From Buchnera aphidicola (Cinara curtihirsuta) (GTDB lineage: Bacteria; Pseudomonadota; Gammaproteobacteria; Enterobacterales; Enterobacteriaceae): DNA of 64,000 nucleotides. Positions 29,501 to 37,789 of the stretch are shown here, piece after piece. Every line of letters begins with the position of its first letter. Within the stretch, counting starts at the first letter, position 1. The notes beneath the pieces were generated by a model. That model made no database searches and was not told where the DNA came from. It saw only the letters and a program-made list of their open reading frames with translations. The stretch covers positions 310,001-374,000 of the forward strand of contig NZ_LR217700.1 in assembly GCF_900698895.1 (NCBI RefSeq), read 5' to 3'. The position numbers and the translations under genes were made by a program.

Positions 29501-30069
29501 TATATAACTGGATATGTATATTTATATCTTCATCATTAAATAATGATAAATTACAATTAAATCAATTAAAAGAAAAAGAATATAAAAAAGAAATAAGTTT
29601 TATAATTCCAATAAAAAAAAACATTAATATAGATACATTAAATAAAATTATAAAAAATTTTGATCCTTTATCTAAAAAATGTAATAATATTAAATTTAAA
29701 AATATTTCTGGAATACTCACGGGAACTATAGACATAGTATTTTTATGGAAAAAAAAATATTATATTATAGATTATAAATCTAATTATTTGGGACCAAATA
29801 ATCATGATTATACTCAGAATAAAATTAAGAAAGAAATGATTAAATATCGTTATGATATTCAATATCAATTATATAGTTTAGCTATTCACCGTTTTCTCAA
29901 AGTGAAAATAAAAAAATATAATTACAAAATACATTTTGGAGGGGTATTTTATTTATTTCTTAGAGCGTTTGATGATCAAAAAAATTCTGGTATATATTTT
30001 ATTAAACCTTCTTTTTCATTAATTAATAATTTAGATAAACTTTTTTCTGGAAAATTTTATGATACATAA
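26509..30069 (+). CDS. recB: Exodeoxyribonuclease V subunit RecB (helicase-nuclease)
   Basis: RecB is the 3'-5' helicase and the only nuclease of RecBCD. I choose ATG 26509 because GAGA lies six bases upstream; ATG 26497 is in frame but lacks a ribosome site. The product is about 1186 residues (E. coli 1180). Walker A is EASAGTGKTSS, motif II is IDECQDIDDTQF, helicase motif III is IGDPKQSIYSFRGAN, and late motifs include VYKSKGLEYPIIW and EEIRLLYVALTR. The nuclease domain keeps the GTIDIVFLW and IDYKSNYLGP metal motif and the YRYDIQYQLYSLAIHRFL helix, so nuclease activity should be intact. A-tracts of 13-14 occur near 27211 and 28212. It overlaps recD by 11 bases. Confidence 0.96.
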   Translation: MKYIPFNIKKIPNNGITLIEASAGTGKTSSIICLYLRLILNLGIKKKYSHPLSINKILIVTFTESSKNELKKRLYKKICQLYDICTKKKEKNNELLDIIKDIKNFKKTIKSLEKIKKNIDLIMIYTLHGFFRHILLEQKFFCQQIIHKKILSNIIKIQIESTKDFWRKYVYITNKQIVKIIIKKWKTPQQFFKYINIWLNQKNIQFKYNFPKNTNLIKQFNNIILIIKKTKKIWKKKKRKIKNLVKNINLNKRIYNKKNLKVWYEKINKWSQSKKEDCSIPRILQYFQYKKIQTNKLLKNSTKYIFFRYTEKMFIKYNLFFEYFIYFALKTIPKIIKRKKNEKNGLEFNDLNKIMWKQIKLKDSIIKKNILKKYTVTIIDECQDIDDTQFNIFYSLYNNKKNKSLILIGDPKQSIYSFRGANIFLYLKFKKKIKKYFFLKKNFRSSKNIVEGTNILFSQIKKPFIFKEINFQSSITYTKNKNIQFTINNIQQPAFQFIFENKKTITKKEYYSWISKECAYSIFKWLSNKSKKKSFITLKNKKKRLIQPNDIAILVKNKYEALIIQTELKKKKIKAIYTSHKNNIFQTAETKEVICILDSIIDLSNELKFQRLLITEIFKKNIYDIYLINQKKELYFSLLNKLKKYYIIWNTLGISKMIMKIIIDFDIQDSSVSLKENSINVQNIIILAEVLEKKNQEIKNKFLLIVWLKKKFLQDSLEENNKLYKKKYNNISDKKYVKIITVYKSKGLEYPIIWIPFFSASQIKNNNMFFCKKKMTNIINLKDKKKSYQLSFQEKLSEEIRLLYVALTRSILHCSIGMAVIKEKKNKKIYTNFHTNSLGFLIQKGKKLSFDGLKKELDNKKKNIEIFSIKKPTKKLIKKNIIICKKKSLKKNKIFIPKLLKKIKNPWTKINFSKIVKYNLCKKKNNTLIDIEKNKIIFNTSKNISSKINIYKLPSGKEYGIYLHNILKKIKFSNTKNIKKIISKLNFISLSKIWIKKLYNWICIFISSSLNNDKLQLNQLKEKEYKKEISFIIPIKKNINIDTLNKIIKNFDPLSKKCNNIKFKNISGILTGTIDIVFLWKKKYYIIDYKSNYLGPNNHDYTQNKIKKEMIKYRYDIQYQLYSLAIHRFLKVKIKKYNYKIHFGGVFYLFLRAFDDQKNSGIYFIKPSFSLINNLDKLFSGKFYDT

Positions 30070-31861
30070 AAATAAAAAAAAATTTTTTAATATAATACTT
30101 AATGCAAAAGAGAAAAATATTATTCATTGTGTAAATTTTTATTCTTGTTATAATAAAAATTTTTTCAACTACTCTGAAGAAATAATACTGGTAATCTTAT
30201 TTTTAAGTTATTCCATATACTATGGTCATAGTTGTTTGCCAATAAAAATATTTAAAAATAAAAAATATTTTAAAAAAAAAAATAAATTTTTTTTTAAATT
30301 ACTAATATTGGTTAGTAAAAAAAATAAAAAATGGTTTGAAAAAGTAATTAATAGCAGGTCATGTAGTAATGGAACACAAAAAACTCCATTAGTTTTAGAT
30401 GGAGAATATATTTATATATATAAATATTGGTATTCTGAAAATAAAATAATTGAATTTATTTATAATCAAAATTTAAAATTTAGTAAAAATTATTTTAAAA
30501 AATACAAAAAATTAATTAATAAATATTATCCAAAAAAAATTGATTATATTCAAAAAATAACTATACAAAAAGCTTTATCAAATTATATATTTTTTATCAC
30601 GGGCGGGCCTGGAACAGGAAAAACATACATATTAGCATATTTTATATTAATTTTAATAAACTCTACAAAGAAAAAAATTAATATTCAATTATCAGCTACA
30701 ACAGGAAAAGCAGCAACAAAATTAACTCAATCTATATTTAATATTTTAAATAAAGAAAATATTAATAAAAAAAATAAAATATCTTTTCCTGAAATTGGAA
30801 TTACTCTTCATAATTTATTTAATATTCAAAAAGAAACAAATCAATGTAATAAAAAAAATAATAAAAAAAAAAAAACAATAGACATACTAATAATAGATGA
30901 ATCATCTATGATTGATTTAAATATAATGGATATTATTGTTACTAATACAAGCAGAAAAACAAAAATAATTTTTATAGGAGATATTAATCAATTACCTTCA
31001 ATAGAAGTTGGGTCAGTGTTACAAGAATTATGTTATAACAAAAAAAAAAATATTTATAATAAAATCATAAAAAAAAATTATATATCTGTTTTAAAAAAAA
31101 AATATAGATTTAAAAAAAAATCTGGTATTAATTTACTTGTAAAAACAATAGAAAATAATCAATATAATAATATATATAAAATTTATAGGAAAAATTTTTC
31201 TGACATTATCTGGAAAAAATTAAAAACAAAAGAAAATTATTTTAATATGTTACAAAATATAAAAAAATATTATACTAAATATTTAGAATATATTATTAAA
31301 ACAAATAAACCTAAAAAAATAATAAAAAAATTTAATAAATATAGAATTTTATGTACAGTAAATAAAGGTTTATTTGGAACAAATAAAATAAATAAATATT
31401 TAGATTCATGGTTTATAAAAAAAATAAATAAAAATAATAATAATAAAATAAAACAACCATTTTATCATGGTAAACCAATTTTAATTAAAAAAAATAATAA
31501 ATCATTAAAAATAATGAATGGAGATATTGGAATTTGTTTGTATATTGATAAAAAAATAAAAATATATTTTTTATTACCAAATAATAAACTAAAAATAATT
31601 GATCCTAGAATATTGTTTAATTATGAATCAGCTTGGTCTATGACCATACATAAATCACAAGGATCAGAATTTTCATCAGTTCAAATAATTATTCCAAACT
31701 ATTTTTTAAAAATATTATGTAGAGAATTATTTTATACTGCTATTACAAGAGCTAAAAAAAAAATAACAATATATGGATCTGTTAAAATAATATATAATAT
31801 TATTAAAAATAAACAAAAAAGATTTTCTGGTTTAAATAAAAAAATTATTTCATTGAATTAA
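30059..31861 (+). CDS. recD: Exodeoxyribonuclease V subunit RecD (5'-3' helicase)
   Basis: RecD is the fast 5'-3' SF1B helicase of RecBCD. The 600-residue product (E. coli 608) has Walker A ITGGPGTGKTYIL near residue 185, motif Ia SATTGKAATKLTQS, motif II IIDESSMIDLN, motif III IGDINQLPSIEVGSVL, and C-terminal motifs V-VI SMTIHKSQGSEF and ELFYTAITRAKKKI. ATG 30059 overlaps the recB stop by 11 bases, indicating translational coupling, as in E. coli. A 13-A run lies near 30863. The initiator tRNA gene follows only 17 bases past the stop, on the other strand. In E. coli argA sits between recD and the metZ tRNA locus; it is gone here. Confidence 0.96.
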   Translation: MIHKNKKKFFNIILNAKEKNIIHCVNFYSCYNKNFFNYSEEIILVILFLSYSIYYGHSCLPIKIFKNKKYFKKKNKFFFKLLILVSKKNKKWFEKVINSRSCSNGTQKTPLVLDGEYIYIYKYWYSENKIIEFIYNQNLKFSKNYFKKYKKLINKYYPKKIDYIQKITIQKALSNYIFFITGGPGTGKTYILAYFILILINSTKKKINIQLSATTGKAATKLTQSIFNILNKENINKKNKISFPEIGITLHNLFNIQKETNQCNKKNNKKKKTIDILIIDESSMIDLNIMDIIVTNTSRKTKIIFIGDINQLPSIEVGSVLQELCYNKKKNIYNKIIKKNYISVLKKKYRFKKKSGINLLVKTIENNQYNNIYKIYRKNFSDIIWKKLKTKENYFNMLQNIKKYYTKYLEYIIKTNKPKKIIKKFNKYRILCTVNKGLFGTNKINKYLDSWFIKKINKNNNNKIKQPFYHGKPILIKKNNKSLKIMNGDIGICLYIDKKIKIYFLLPNNKLKIIDPRILFNYESAWSMTIHKSQGSEFSSVQIIIPNYFLKILCRELFYTAITRAKKKITIYGSVKIIYNIIKNKQKRFSGLNKKIISLN

Positions 31862-31878
31862 AATTATTATTAAAATTA

Positions 31879-31955
<77 letters not shown>

Positions 31956-32170
31956 ATCAATTTTAAATATTATAACATAAATATAAATATAAACAAATCT
32001 TTTTTATAAATAAATATTTATATATATTTTATACATATAAAAATACATAAATATTTTTTAAAAAATATATATTTTATTATATAATAAAAATTATAATTGT
32101 AATAAAATTTATAATTAAAATTTATATTAATGAAATTTATTAAGATGTTTTTCAAAACAGGAATAAAATT

Positions 32171-32596
32171 ATGAATCCCTTAAAAAGAAGAAAATCAAGA
32201 GAAATGGCTATACAAGCAATATACTCTTGGCAAATATCAAAACAAATAATTATATCAGAAATTAAAAATTATGTAATAAAAGAAAATAAAGATTTTTTAT
32301 CAGACAAACAATATTTTAATGAAATTGTTACAGGAGTAATTCAAAATGTTAATTACTTAGATAGTATAATTAATCCAGTTTTATCAAAAAAAAATAAAAA
32401 AATAGATCAAATAGAAAAAGCAATACTTAGATTATCTTCTTATGAAATTATGCAACGTTTAGATGTTCCAGATAAAGTAGTTATAAATGAAGGAATAGAA
32501 TTAGCTAAAAAATTTGGATCAAAAACTAGTCATAAATTTATTAATGGTGTATTAGATGCATTAATGTCAAAAAAAAATTTAAATTTACTTAAATAA
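32171..32596 (+). CDS. nusB: Transcription antitermination protein NusB
   Basis: NusB binds rRNA boxA with S10 and supports processive rRNA transcription. It is 141 residues (E. coli 139), all helical. Conserved features are KRRKSREMAIQAIYSWQ at the N-terminus, EKAILRLSSYEIMQRLDVP, the VVINEGIELAKKFGS block and FINGVLDAL. A boxA-like sequence remains in the leader of the 23S gene (59179-59194), its expected target. In E. coli and, from memory, in pea-aphid Buchnera, ribD/ribH lie beside nusB; no riboflavin gene is present here. Confidence 0.97.
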   Translation: MNPLKRRKSREMAIQAIYSWQISKQIIISEIKNYVIKENKDFLSDKQYFNEIVTGVIQNVNYLDSIINPVLSKKNKKIDQIEKAILRLSSYEIMQRLDVPDKVVINEGIELAKKFGSKTSHKFINGVLDALMSKKNLNLLK

Positions 32597-32698
32597 AAAA
32601 TTAATATAAAAAACTATTCTTTTTATATAAAAATAAAATATATAATAAATTTATTATTGATTTTTATTTTTTATTACAATTTACTATATTTAAAAAAA

Positions 32699-32965
32699 AT
32701 GAAAAAATGGAACATAAAATTTGCAAAATCTACTGCAAAAAAATTAAATATAAATATGAGTCAAAAACATTGGAAAATTATTTTTTGTATGAGAAAATTT
32801 TATAAAAAATATAATTTAACACCAACAATAAGAATGTTACTAAAATACATGAAAAAAAAAAAAATATTCTTGACTAGTCAAGATTTATTTATCCTTTTTC
32901 CAAAAGGATTCATGAAAAATGCTAGTCAAATATCGGGATTACCAAAAAATCAAAATTGTTTTTAA
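32699..32965 (+). CDS. tusE: Sulfurtransferase TusE (DsrC family)
   Basis: TusE takes sulfur from TusBCD and delivers it to MnmA for tRNA wobble-uridine 2-thiolation. I choose ATG 32699 (88 residues) over a TTG at 32657 that would add a hydrophobic, non-family tail. Diagnostic features are SQKHWKIIFCMRKFYKKYN, TPTIRMLLKYM, LFPKGFMKNASQISGLPK and the penultimate catalytic Cys (GLPKNQNCF, E. coli GLPKPVKCI). About 18 residues of the usual N-terminus are missing. The middle is encoded by a 13-A run. The 3' end overlaps the convergent cyoE by 27 bases. Confidence 0.92.
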   Translation: MKKWNIKFAKSTAKKLNINMSQKHWKIIFCMRKFYKKYNLTPTIRMLLKYMKKKKIFLTSQDLFILFPKGFMKNASQISGLPKNQNCF

Positions 32966-33901
32966 AAAAAAATATTCATTATTTCTAATATTAATAGATA
33001 ATAACAAACTAATCAAAAAAACAATAAAAATAGAAAAAAAAAACATAATACGTGACCATTTTTTAAGGGAAAATAAAAAAATATTTCCAATAATAGAAAA
33101 AATAAACCATAAAAAAATAAAAAAATTTGTATAAAAACAATAAAAAAAATTTACATAACTAAAATAATATAGTAAAAAATTTAAAAAAAATACATTTATA
33201 ATACAAAAAGAAATACAATTTTTAGTATATAAAAAACCATATAATATTGAAATAGTTGGAATTTCTGCAGATTTATAATCTCTATATCTAAATATTGTTA
33301 TAGAGTAAAAATGTGCAATTTGCCAAAAAATAAAAATCAAAAATAAAATTAAACAACATCCATTTAATTCTTTATTTACAGATAAATAACCAATTATAGG
33401 CGGTAAAGATCCAGAAATACCGCCAATTAAAATTGAATATAATGATCTTCTTTTCAAAAGAAATGAATAAAAAATAACATAAAAAAAAACACCTACAAAA
33501 GCAATTATAGTACATGATAAACTTACATAAATATAAAAAATATATATACCAAAAAAAAACAAAAAACAGGCTATTAAAAATATTATAACTAGTAATTTCT
33601 TACTAGTATTAATACATAATATCCTGTTTTTTGTGCGATTCATTATTTTATCTAAATCTCTATCAATAATATTATTTAATATACAAGATGAAGAAATTAT
33701 ACTTATAATTCCAAGTATTATTTTAAAAAATAAAATTTTCAATAAATTTCCGCGAGAAGCTAAAAAAAAACCTCCTGATAAACTAATTAAATTACCTAGA
33801 ATAATACCCGGTTTAACTAATTCTAATTTATTTATTATCTTAAAATTTTTCAAAAAATAAAGTAAATTTAATTTTAATGATTTAAATGATCGAAAATCCA
33901 T
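32939..33901 (-). CDS. cyoE: Protoheme IX farnesyltransferase (heme O synthase)
   Basis: CyoE farnesylates heme B to heme O, the cofactor of cytochrome bo oxidase. It is an integral membrane prenyltransferase of the UbiA family, 320 residues here (E. coli 296). The first acidic motif NNIIDRDLDKIMNRTKNR (about 92-109), KPGIILGNLISLSGGFFLAS and the second-loop FRYRDYKSAEIPT are clear, with about eight to nine hydrophobic segments. The chosen ATG 33901 overlaps the cyoD end by 28 bases and gives roughly 20 residues more than E. coli; a later TTG is an alternative. Last gene of the cyo operon; its tail overlaps tusE. Confidence 0.95.
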   Translation of the reverse strand: MDFRSFKSLKLNLLYFLKNFKIINKLELVKPGIILGNLISLSGGFFLASRGNLLKILFFKIILGIISIISSSCILNNIIDRDLDKIMNRTKNRILCINTSKKLLVIIFLIACFLFFFGIYIFYIYVSLSCTIIAFVGVFFYVIFYSFLLKRRSLYSILIGGISGSLPPIIGYLSVNKELNGCCLILFLIFIFWQIAHFYSITIFRYRDYKSAEIPTISILYGFLYTKNCISFCIINVFFLNFLLYYFSYVNFFYCFYTNFFIFLWFIFSIIGNIFLFSLKKWSRIMFFFSIFIVFLISLLLSINIRNNEYFFLKTILIFW

Positions 33902-34197
33902 AAAGATCCTATACTAATTATAGCAATAATAACACTAGTAAAAATTAATGATAATATAATAAAAAAGTTTTTTTGAGAAAAATTAATACCTATAAAATAT
34001 TTGAAATAAAGAAAAATTTGTAAAATTATCAAAAATAAAAAATAATATTTATAATTACTTATAGTTAATAAATGATCATTTAAAATAAAAAAATAAAAAA
34101 TAATAAAAAATAAAGAAATAATAAAACCAATAAAAAAATTTTTTTTTATAAAAAATATAAAATTATTAATTAATATATTTTTTTTTCTTGATAACAT
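33874..34197 (-). CDS. cyoD: Cytochrome bo quinol oxidase subunit IV
   Basis: CyoD is the small three-helix subunit that assists assembly of the CyoA/B core and its metal centre. Starting from ATG 34197 the product is 107 residues (E. coli 109); an in-frame TTG at 34212 would add five. Sequence identity is low, but three hydrophobic helices (about 19-40, 45-70, 79-102) and the ending IISIGSLWIFDHLNH, matching the E. coli VVGSIWIMWNLNYN region, together with the operon position between cyoC and cyoE, make it secure. Confidence 0.92.
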   Translation of the reverse strand: MLSRKKNILINNFIFFIKKNFFIGFIISLFFIIFYFFILNDHLLTISNYKYYFLFLIILQIFLYFKYFIGINFSQKNFFIILSLIFTSVIIAIISIGSLWIFDHLNH

Positions 34198-34234
34198 TAT
34201 TAAAAACTCCAAATATACAATATTATACTTTTAA

Positions 34235-34819
34235 TTATCGAAAATAAACACACATAATTAATACTATCCAAATAATATCTAAAAAATGCCAAAACAAACA
34301 AAAACAAACTAAAGAAGAACGAACTACATCAATTAAATCAAAAATAAAAATCTGAAAAAATAAAATTAATATCCATAATAAACCACAAAAAACATGCAAT
34401 CCATGCATTCCTAATAAAACAAAAAAAGAAGAAAGATATCCATTAGAAAAAGGATAAAATCCTTTATTAAAAAGATTTAAAAATTCAAAAAACTCTAATC
34501 CGACAAAACAACTTCCTAAAAAAAATGTAATAAATAAAAAAATTAAAATACAAAACCTATAAGAGTATTTAGAAAAATATTTAACAAAACTACATGATAA
34601 TGAACTAAATAATAAAAATAATGTTTCAGTTAAGACAATAGAGGGAGAAAATAAATTATTTTCTTTCAAAAAATTATTATACCCATGTCGTAACATAATT
34701 ATATGTACAATAAGCAATATAGAGAAAATAATACAATCACTCATTAAATAAATCCACATACCAAAAACATTTTTATTTTCTAATGAAGAATATGAAATAT
34801 AATTTTTTTTATCGTTCAT
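34235..34819 (-). CDS. cyoC: Cytochrome bo quinol oxidase subunit III
   Basis: CyoC is a five-helix inner-membrane subunit of the proton-pumping ubiquinol oxidase. ATG 34819 is preceded by AAGGA at good spacing; a GTG one codon upstream (34822) is possible. The 194-residue product (E. coli 204) contains FGMWIYLMSDCIIFS, the CoxC-family acidic residue in FVGLEFFEF, and GMHGLHVFCGLLW followed by FWHFLDIIWIVLI. About 24 bases separate it from cyoB. The C-terminal helix ends at a short MCVYFR. Confidence 0.95.
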   Translation of the reverse strand: MNDKKNYISYSSLENKNVFGMWIYLMSDCIIFSILLIVHIIMLRHGYNNFLKENNLFSPSIVLTETLFLLFSSLSCSFVKYFSKYSYRFCILIFLFITFFLGSCFVGLEFFEFLNLFNKGFYPFSNGYLSSFFVLLGMHGLHVFCGLLWILILFFQIFIFDLIDVVRSSLVCFCLFWHFLDIIWIVLIMCVYFR

Positions 34820-34845
34820 CACTAGTCCTTATATAAAAAAATATG

Positions 34846-36843
34846 TTATTTAATATTATTTAAAACTTTTTTATTAATAGATATATATTCATTTTCTATT
34901 TTTTTTATTATTTTTCGAGAAATAAAATATCCTTTATCTATTACCAAAGATATATATAAAATATTAAAAAATATCCCAATTAATGAAAAATAAACCAACC
35001 ACCAAATATGCCATATCATAGAAAAACCAAAAATAGTAGTAAATATACCAATTAATATACCCGAGGAAGAATTATTAGGCATATGAATATATTTAGGAAT
35101 ATCTTTTTTTATATCATTTTTTTTATTTATTTTTTTATACCAAAAATCATCTATTTTTTTTACAGTAGGTATAACAGAAAAATTATATACAGGAGGTGGA
35201 GAAGAAATAGACCATTCTAATGTCCTTCCATCCCAAGGATCACCATTATAATCTCTATATTCATTAGTATGACGGTGATTAATAGAAATAAAAAATTGAA
35301 TCAATTGTGAAATAATACCTAAAAAAATAAAAAAAATACCAATAGTAGCTACTGTTAATAAAAAATGATATTCACAATCAATATTTTGACTTAATCTACG
35401 AGTCATACCCATAAAACCCAATATATATAAAGGAATAAAAGCTATAAAAAAACCAATTATCCAAAATATAAATGCGCATTTACCCCAATATTCATTTAAT
35501 TTAAAACCAAAAATTTTTGGAAACCAATAAGTTATTCCAGCAAAACAACCAAAAACCACGCCTCCAATAATAACATTATGAAAATGAGCAACTAAAAATA
35601 GACTATTATGCAATATAAAATCCACTGGAGGTATAGATAATAATACCCCGGCCATTCCACCTATTGTAAAACTAATTAAAAAACCAATAGTCCATAACAT
35701 GGAAGAATGAAAAGAAATACTACCTCGATACATCGTAAACAGCCAATTAAATATTTTTACACCAGTTGGAATAGCTATTATCATTGTCGTGATACTAAAA
35801 AAAGAATTTACATTTGGACCTGCGCCCATAGTAAAAAAATGATGTAACCATACAAGAAAAGATAATATTGTGATAACAATAGTAGCCCATATCAAAGATA
35901 TATATCCAAATAATGATTTTCTTGAAAAAGTAGATACTATTTCAGAAAAAACACCAAATATTGGCAATATTAATATATAAACTTCAGGATGACCCCATAT
36001 CCAAATTAAATTAACATATAGCATCATATTCCCACCCATATCATTGGTGAAAAAATGACATCCAAAATATCTATCTAAAGATAAGAGTAATAAAGTAGTA
36101 AATAAAACAGGAAAAGAAATTAAAATAAGAATATTAGTACATAATGCTGTCCAAGTAAAAACAGGTAATTTAAACATAGTCATACCTGGAGCACGAAAAT
36201 TAATAATAGTTACTATAAAATTAATAGAAGTTAAAATAGCACCCAATCCTGAAATTTGCAAAATCCAAATCCAATAATCTACACCTACTCCCGGGCTATA
36301 TTTTATTCCTGATAATGGTGGATATCCCAACCAACCGGTTTGAGCAAATTCACCAATTCCTAAAGATAACATCATTAAAATAACTGAACTTGCAGTTAAC
36401 CAAAAACTCAAATTATTTAATACAGGAAATGCTAAATCTCTTGAACCTATTTGTAGAGGAATAACAAAATTCATTAATCCAATAACTAAAGGCATAGCTA
36501 CAAAAAAAATCATAATGACGCCGTGGGCAGTAAATATTTGATCATAATGACTAGCTGAAAAAATACTTGTATGTTCAGGCAAAGAAGAAAAAAATTGTTG
36601 AAATCTCATCATTACTGCATCTGAAAAACCACGAATAAACATTAAAAAAGCTAATATAAAATACATAATAGCAATTTTTTTATGATCAACTGAAGTAAAC
36701 CATTGATTCCATAAATATAACCATTTTTTAGAATATGTAATATATATAAAACCTAAAAAAGAAAACAAAAAAATCAAAATATATGTTATTACAATAACTG
36801 GTTCATGATATGGTATTGAATTAAAAGTCAATTTTCCAAACAC
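34846..36843 (-). CDS. cyoB: Cytochrome bo quinol oxidase subunit I
   Basis: CyoB is the catalytic, proton-pumping subunit with low-spin heme b, heme o3 and CuB. The 665-residue protein (E. coli 663) starts at GTG 36843 with [15 protein letters not shown], aligning exactly with E. coli. Metal and heme ligand histidines are all visible: [11 protein letters not shown] (about 107), WGHPEVYI (the His-Tyr crosslink), [11 protein letters not shown] (two adjacent CuB His) and HFHNVIIGG near 420. [10 protein letters not shown] and EFAQTGW are unchanged. About 15 hydrophobic segments are present. It is the only respiratory oxidase gene set in the window and is very well conserved, implying strong selection. 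Confidence 0.98.
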   Translation of the reverse strand: MFGKLTFNSIPYHEPVIVITYILIFLFSFLGFIYITYSKKWLYLWNQWFTSVDHKKIAIMYFILAFLMFIRGFSDAVMMRFQQFFSSLPEHTSIFSASHYDQIFTAHGVIMIFFVAMPLVIGLMNFVIPLQIGSRDLAFPVLNNLSFWLTASSVILMMLSLGIGEFAQTGWLGYPPLSGIKYSPGVGVDYWIWILQISGLGAILTSINFIVTIINFRAPGMTMFKLPVFTWTALCTNILILISFPVLFTTLLLLSLDRYFGCHFFTNDMGGNMMLYVNLIWIWGHPEVYILILPIFGVFSEIVSTFSRKSLFGYISLIWATIVITILSFLVWLHHFFTMGAGPNVNSFFSITTMIIAIPTGVKIFNWLFTMYRGSISFHSSMLWTIGFLISFTIGGMAGVLLSIPPVDFILHNSLFLVAHFHNVIIGGVVFGCFAGITYWFPKIFGFKLNEYWGKCAFIFWIIGFFIAFIPLYILGFMGMTRRLSQNIDCEYHFLLTVATIGIFFIFLGIISQLIQFFISINHRHTNEYRDYNGDPWDGRTLEWSISSPPPVYNFSVIPTVKKIDDFWYKKINKKNDIKKDIPKYIHMPNNSSSGILIGIFTTIFGFSMIWHIWWLVYFSLIGIFFNILYISLVIDKGYFISRKIIKKIENEYISINKKVLNNIK

Positions 36844-36910
36844 TATTGTTTATCCTCAAAATATTGAATATATAAAAAATTACTAATTTTTATTTACATA
36901 AATATAAAAA

Positions 36911-37789
36911 TTAAACATTATGTAATATGTTAAACATATCAATTATTTTATAAAATAATAAAGGATCAACATATGAAAAATATTGTATATGATTCTGTTT
37001 ACTATTGTATGATAGTTTTAAAAATTGTTTTTTAGAAAATAAAACATTTTTTTTTAATTTTATTTTTTTTATCCATTTACTAAAATCAAAAATATTATTA
37101 TGTACACATACTCTAAATTTCATATCAGAAAAACCATGACCACTATAATTTGATGAAATACCTTTATAAATACCACTATTCATTGCAATTAAATTTAAAT
37201 TAGTTTTCATTCCAGCCATAGTATAAATTTGACTACCTAAACTGGGAATAAAAAAGGAATTCATAACAGAATGGGAAGTAATATTAAAATGTATAGGAAC
37301 ATGTTTAGGAAAAGCTATTTCATTAATAGTAGCAATTTTATAATCAGGATAAATAAACAACCAACGCCAATTTAAAGATATAACTTCAATAGTAATTGGT
37401 TTATTAGTATTTAACTTTAATGATTTACTAGGATCTAAATTATGTGTAGTTTTATATGATAAATTTGCCAAAAAAAATATTATAATAAATGGAATTAACC
37501 AGCATACTATTTCTAAAAAATATGAATGATTCCAATTAGGTTTATAACTGGAAGAAATATTAGATCGACGATAATAATAAATAATAAACATAGTTAAAAA
37601 AAATACAGGAATAATAATAACAAACATAAGTTTAAAAGTCGTTAAAGCTAACCTAAGTTCATTTTTAAATATATATCCATGAGAACTTATATATATTTTT
37701 TTACTTATATAAAATATTAATAGTGTCACTAAAGAAAAAAAAGAAAAAATCAAAAATTTAAATATGTTATTTTTATTAAATATTTTCAT
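36911..37789 (-). CDS. cyoA: Cytochrome bo quinol oxidase subunit II (lipobox lost)
   Basis: CyoA is the two-helix subunit whose cupredoxin-like periplasmic domain packs on CyoB; like other quinol oxidases it has no CuA. The 292-residue product (E. coli 315) has helices at about 10-30 and 48-70, then SLNWRWLFIYPDY, NEIAFPKHVPIHFNITSHSV, MNSFFIPSLGSQIYTMAGMK and YSGHGFSDMKF. In E. coli the signal ends in the lipobox LLSGC; here that region reads LLIFYIS with no Cys, so lipid modification is inferred lost. The His/Met-rich E. coli C-terminal tail is also absent. First gene of cyoABCDE. Confidence 0.95.
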   Translation of the reverse strand: MKIFNKNNIFKFLIFSFFSLVTLLIFYISKKIYISSHGYIFKNELRLALTTFKLMFVIIIPVFFLTMFIIYYYRRSNISSSYKPNWNHSYFLEIVCWLIPFIIIFFLANLSYKTTHNLDPSKSLKLNTNKPITIEVISLNWRWLFIYPDYKIATINEIAFPKHVPIHFNITSHSVMNSFFIPSLGSQIYTMAGMKTNLNLIAMNSGIYKGISSNYSGHGFSDMKFRVCVHNNIFDFSKWIKKIKLKKNVLFSKKQFLKLSYNSKQNHIQYFSYVDPLLFYKIIDMFNILHNV

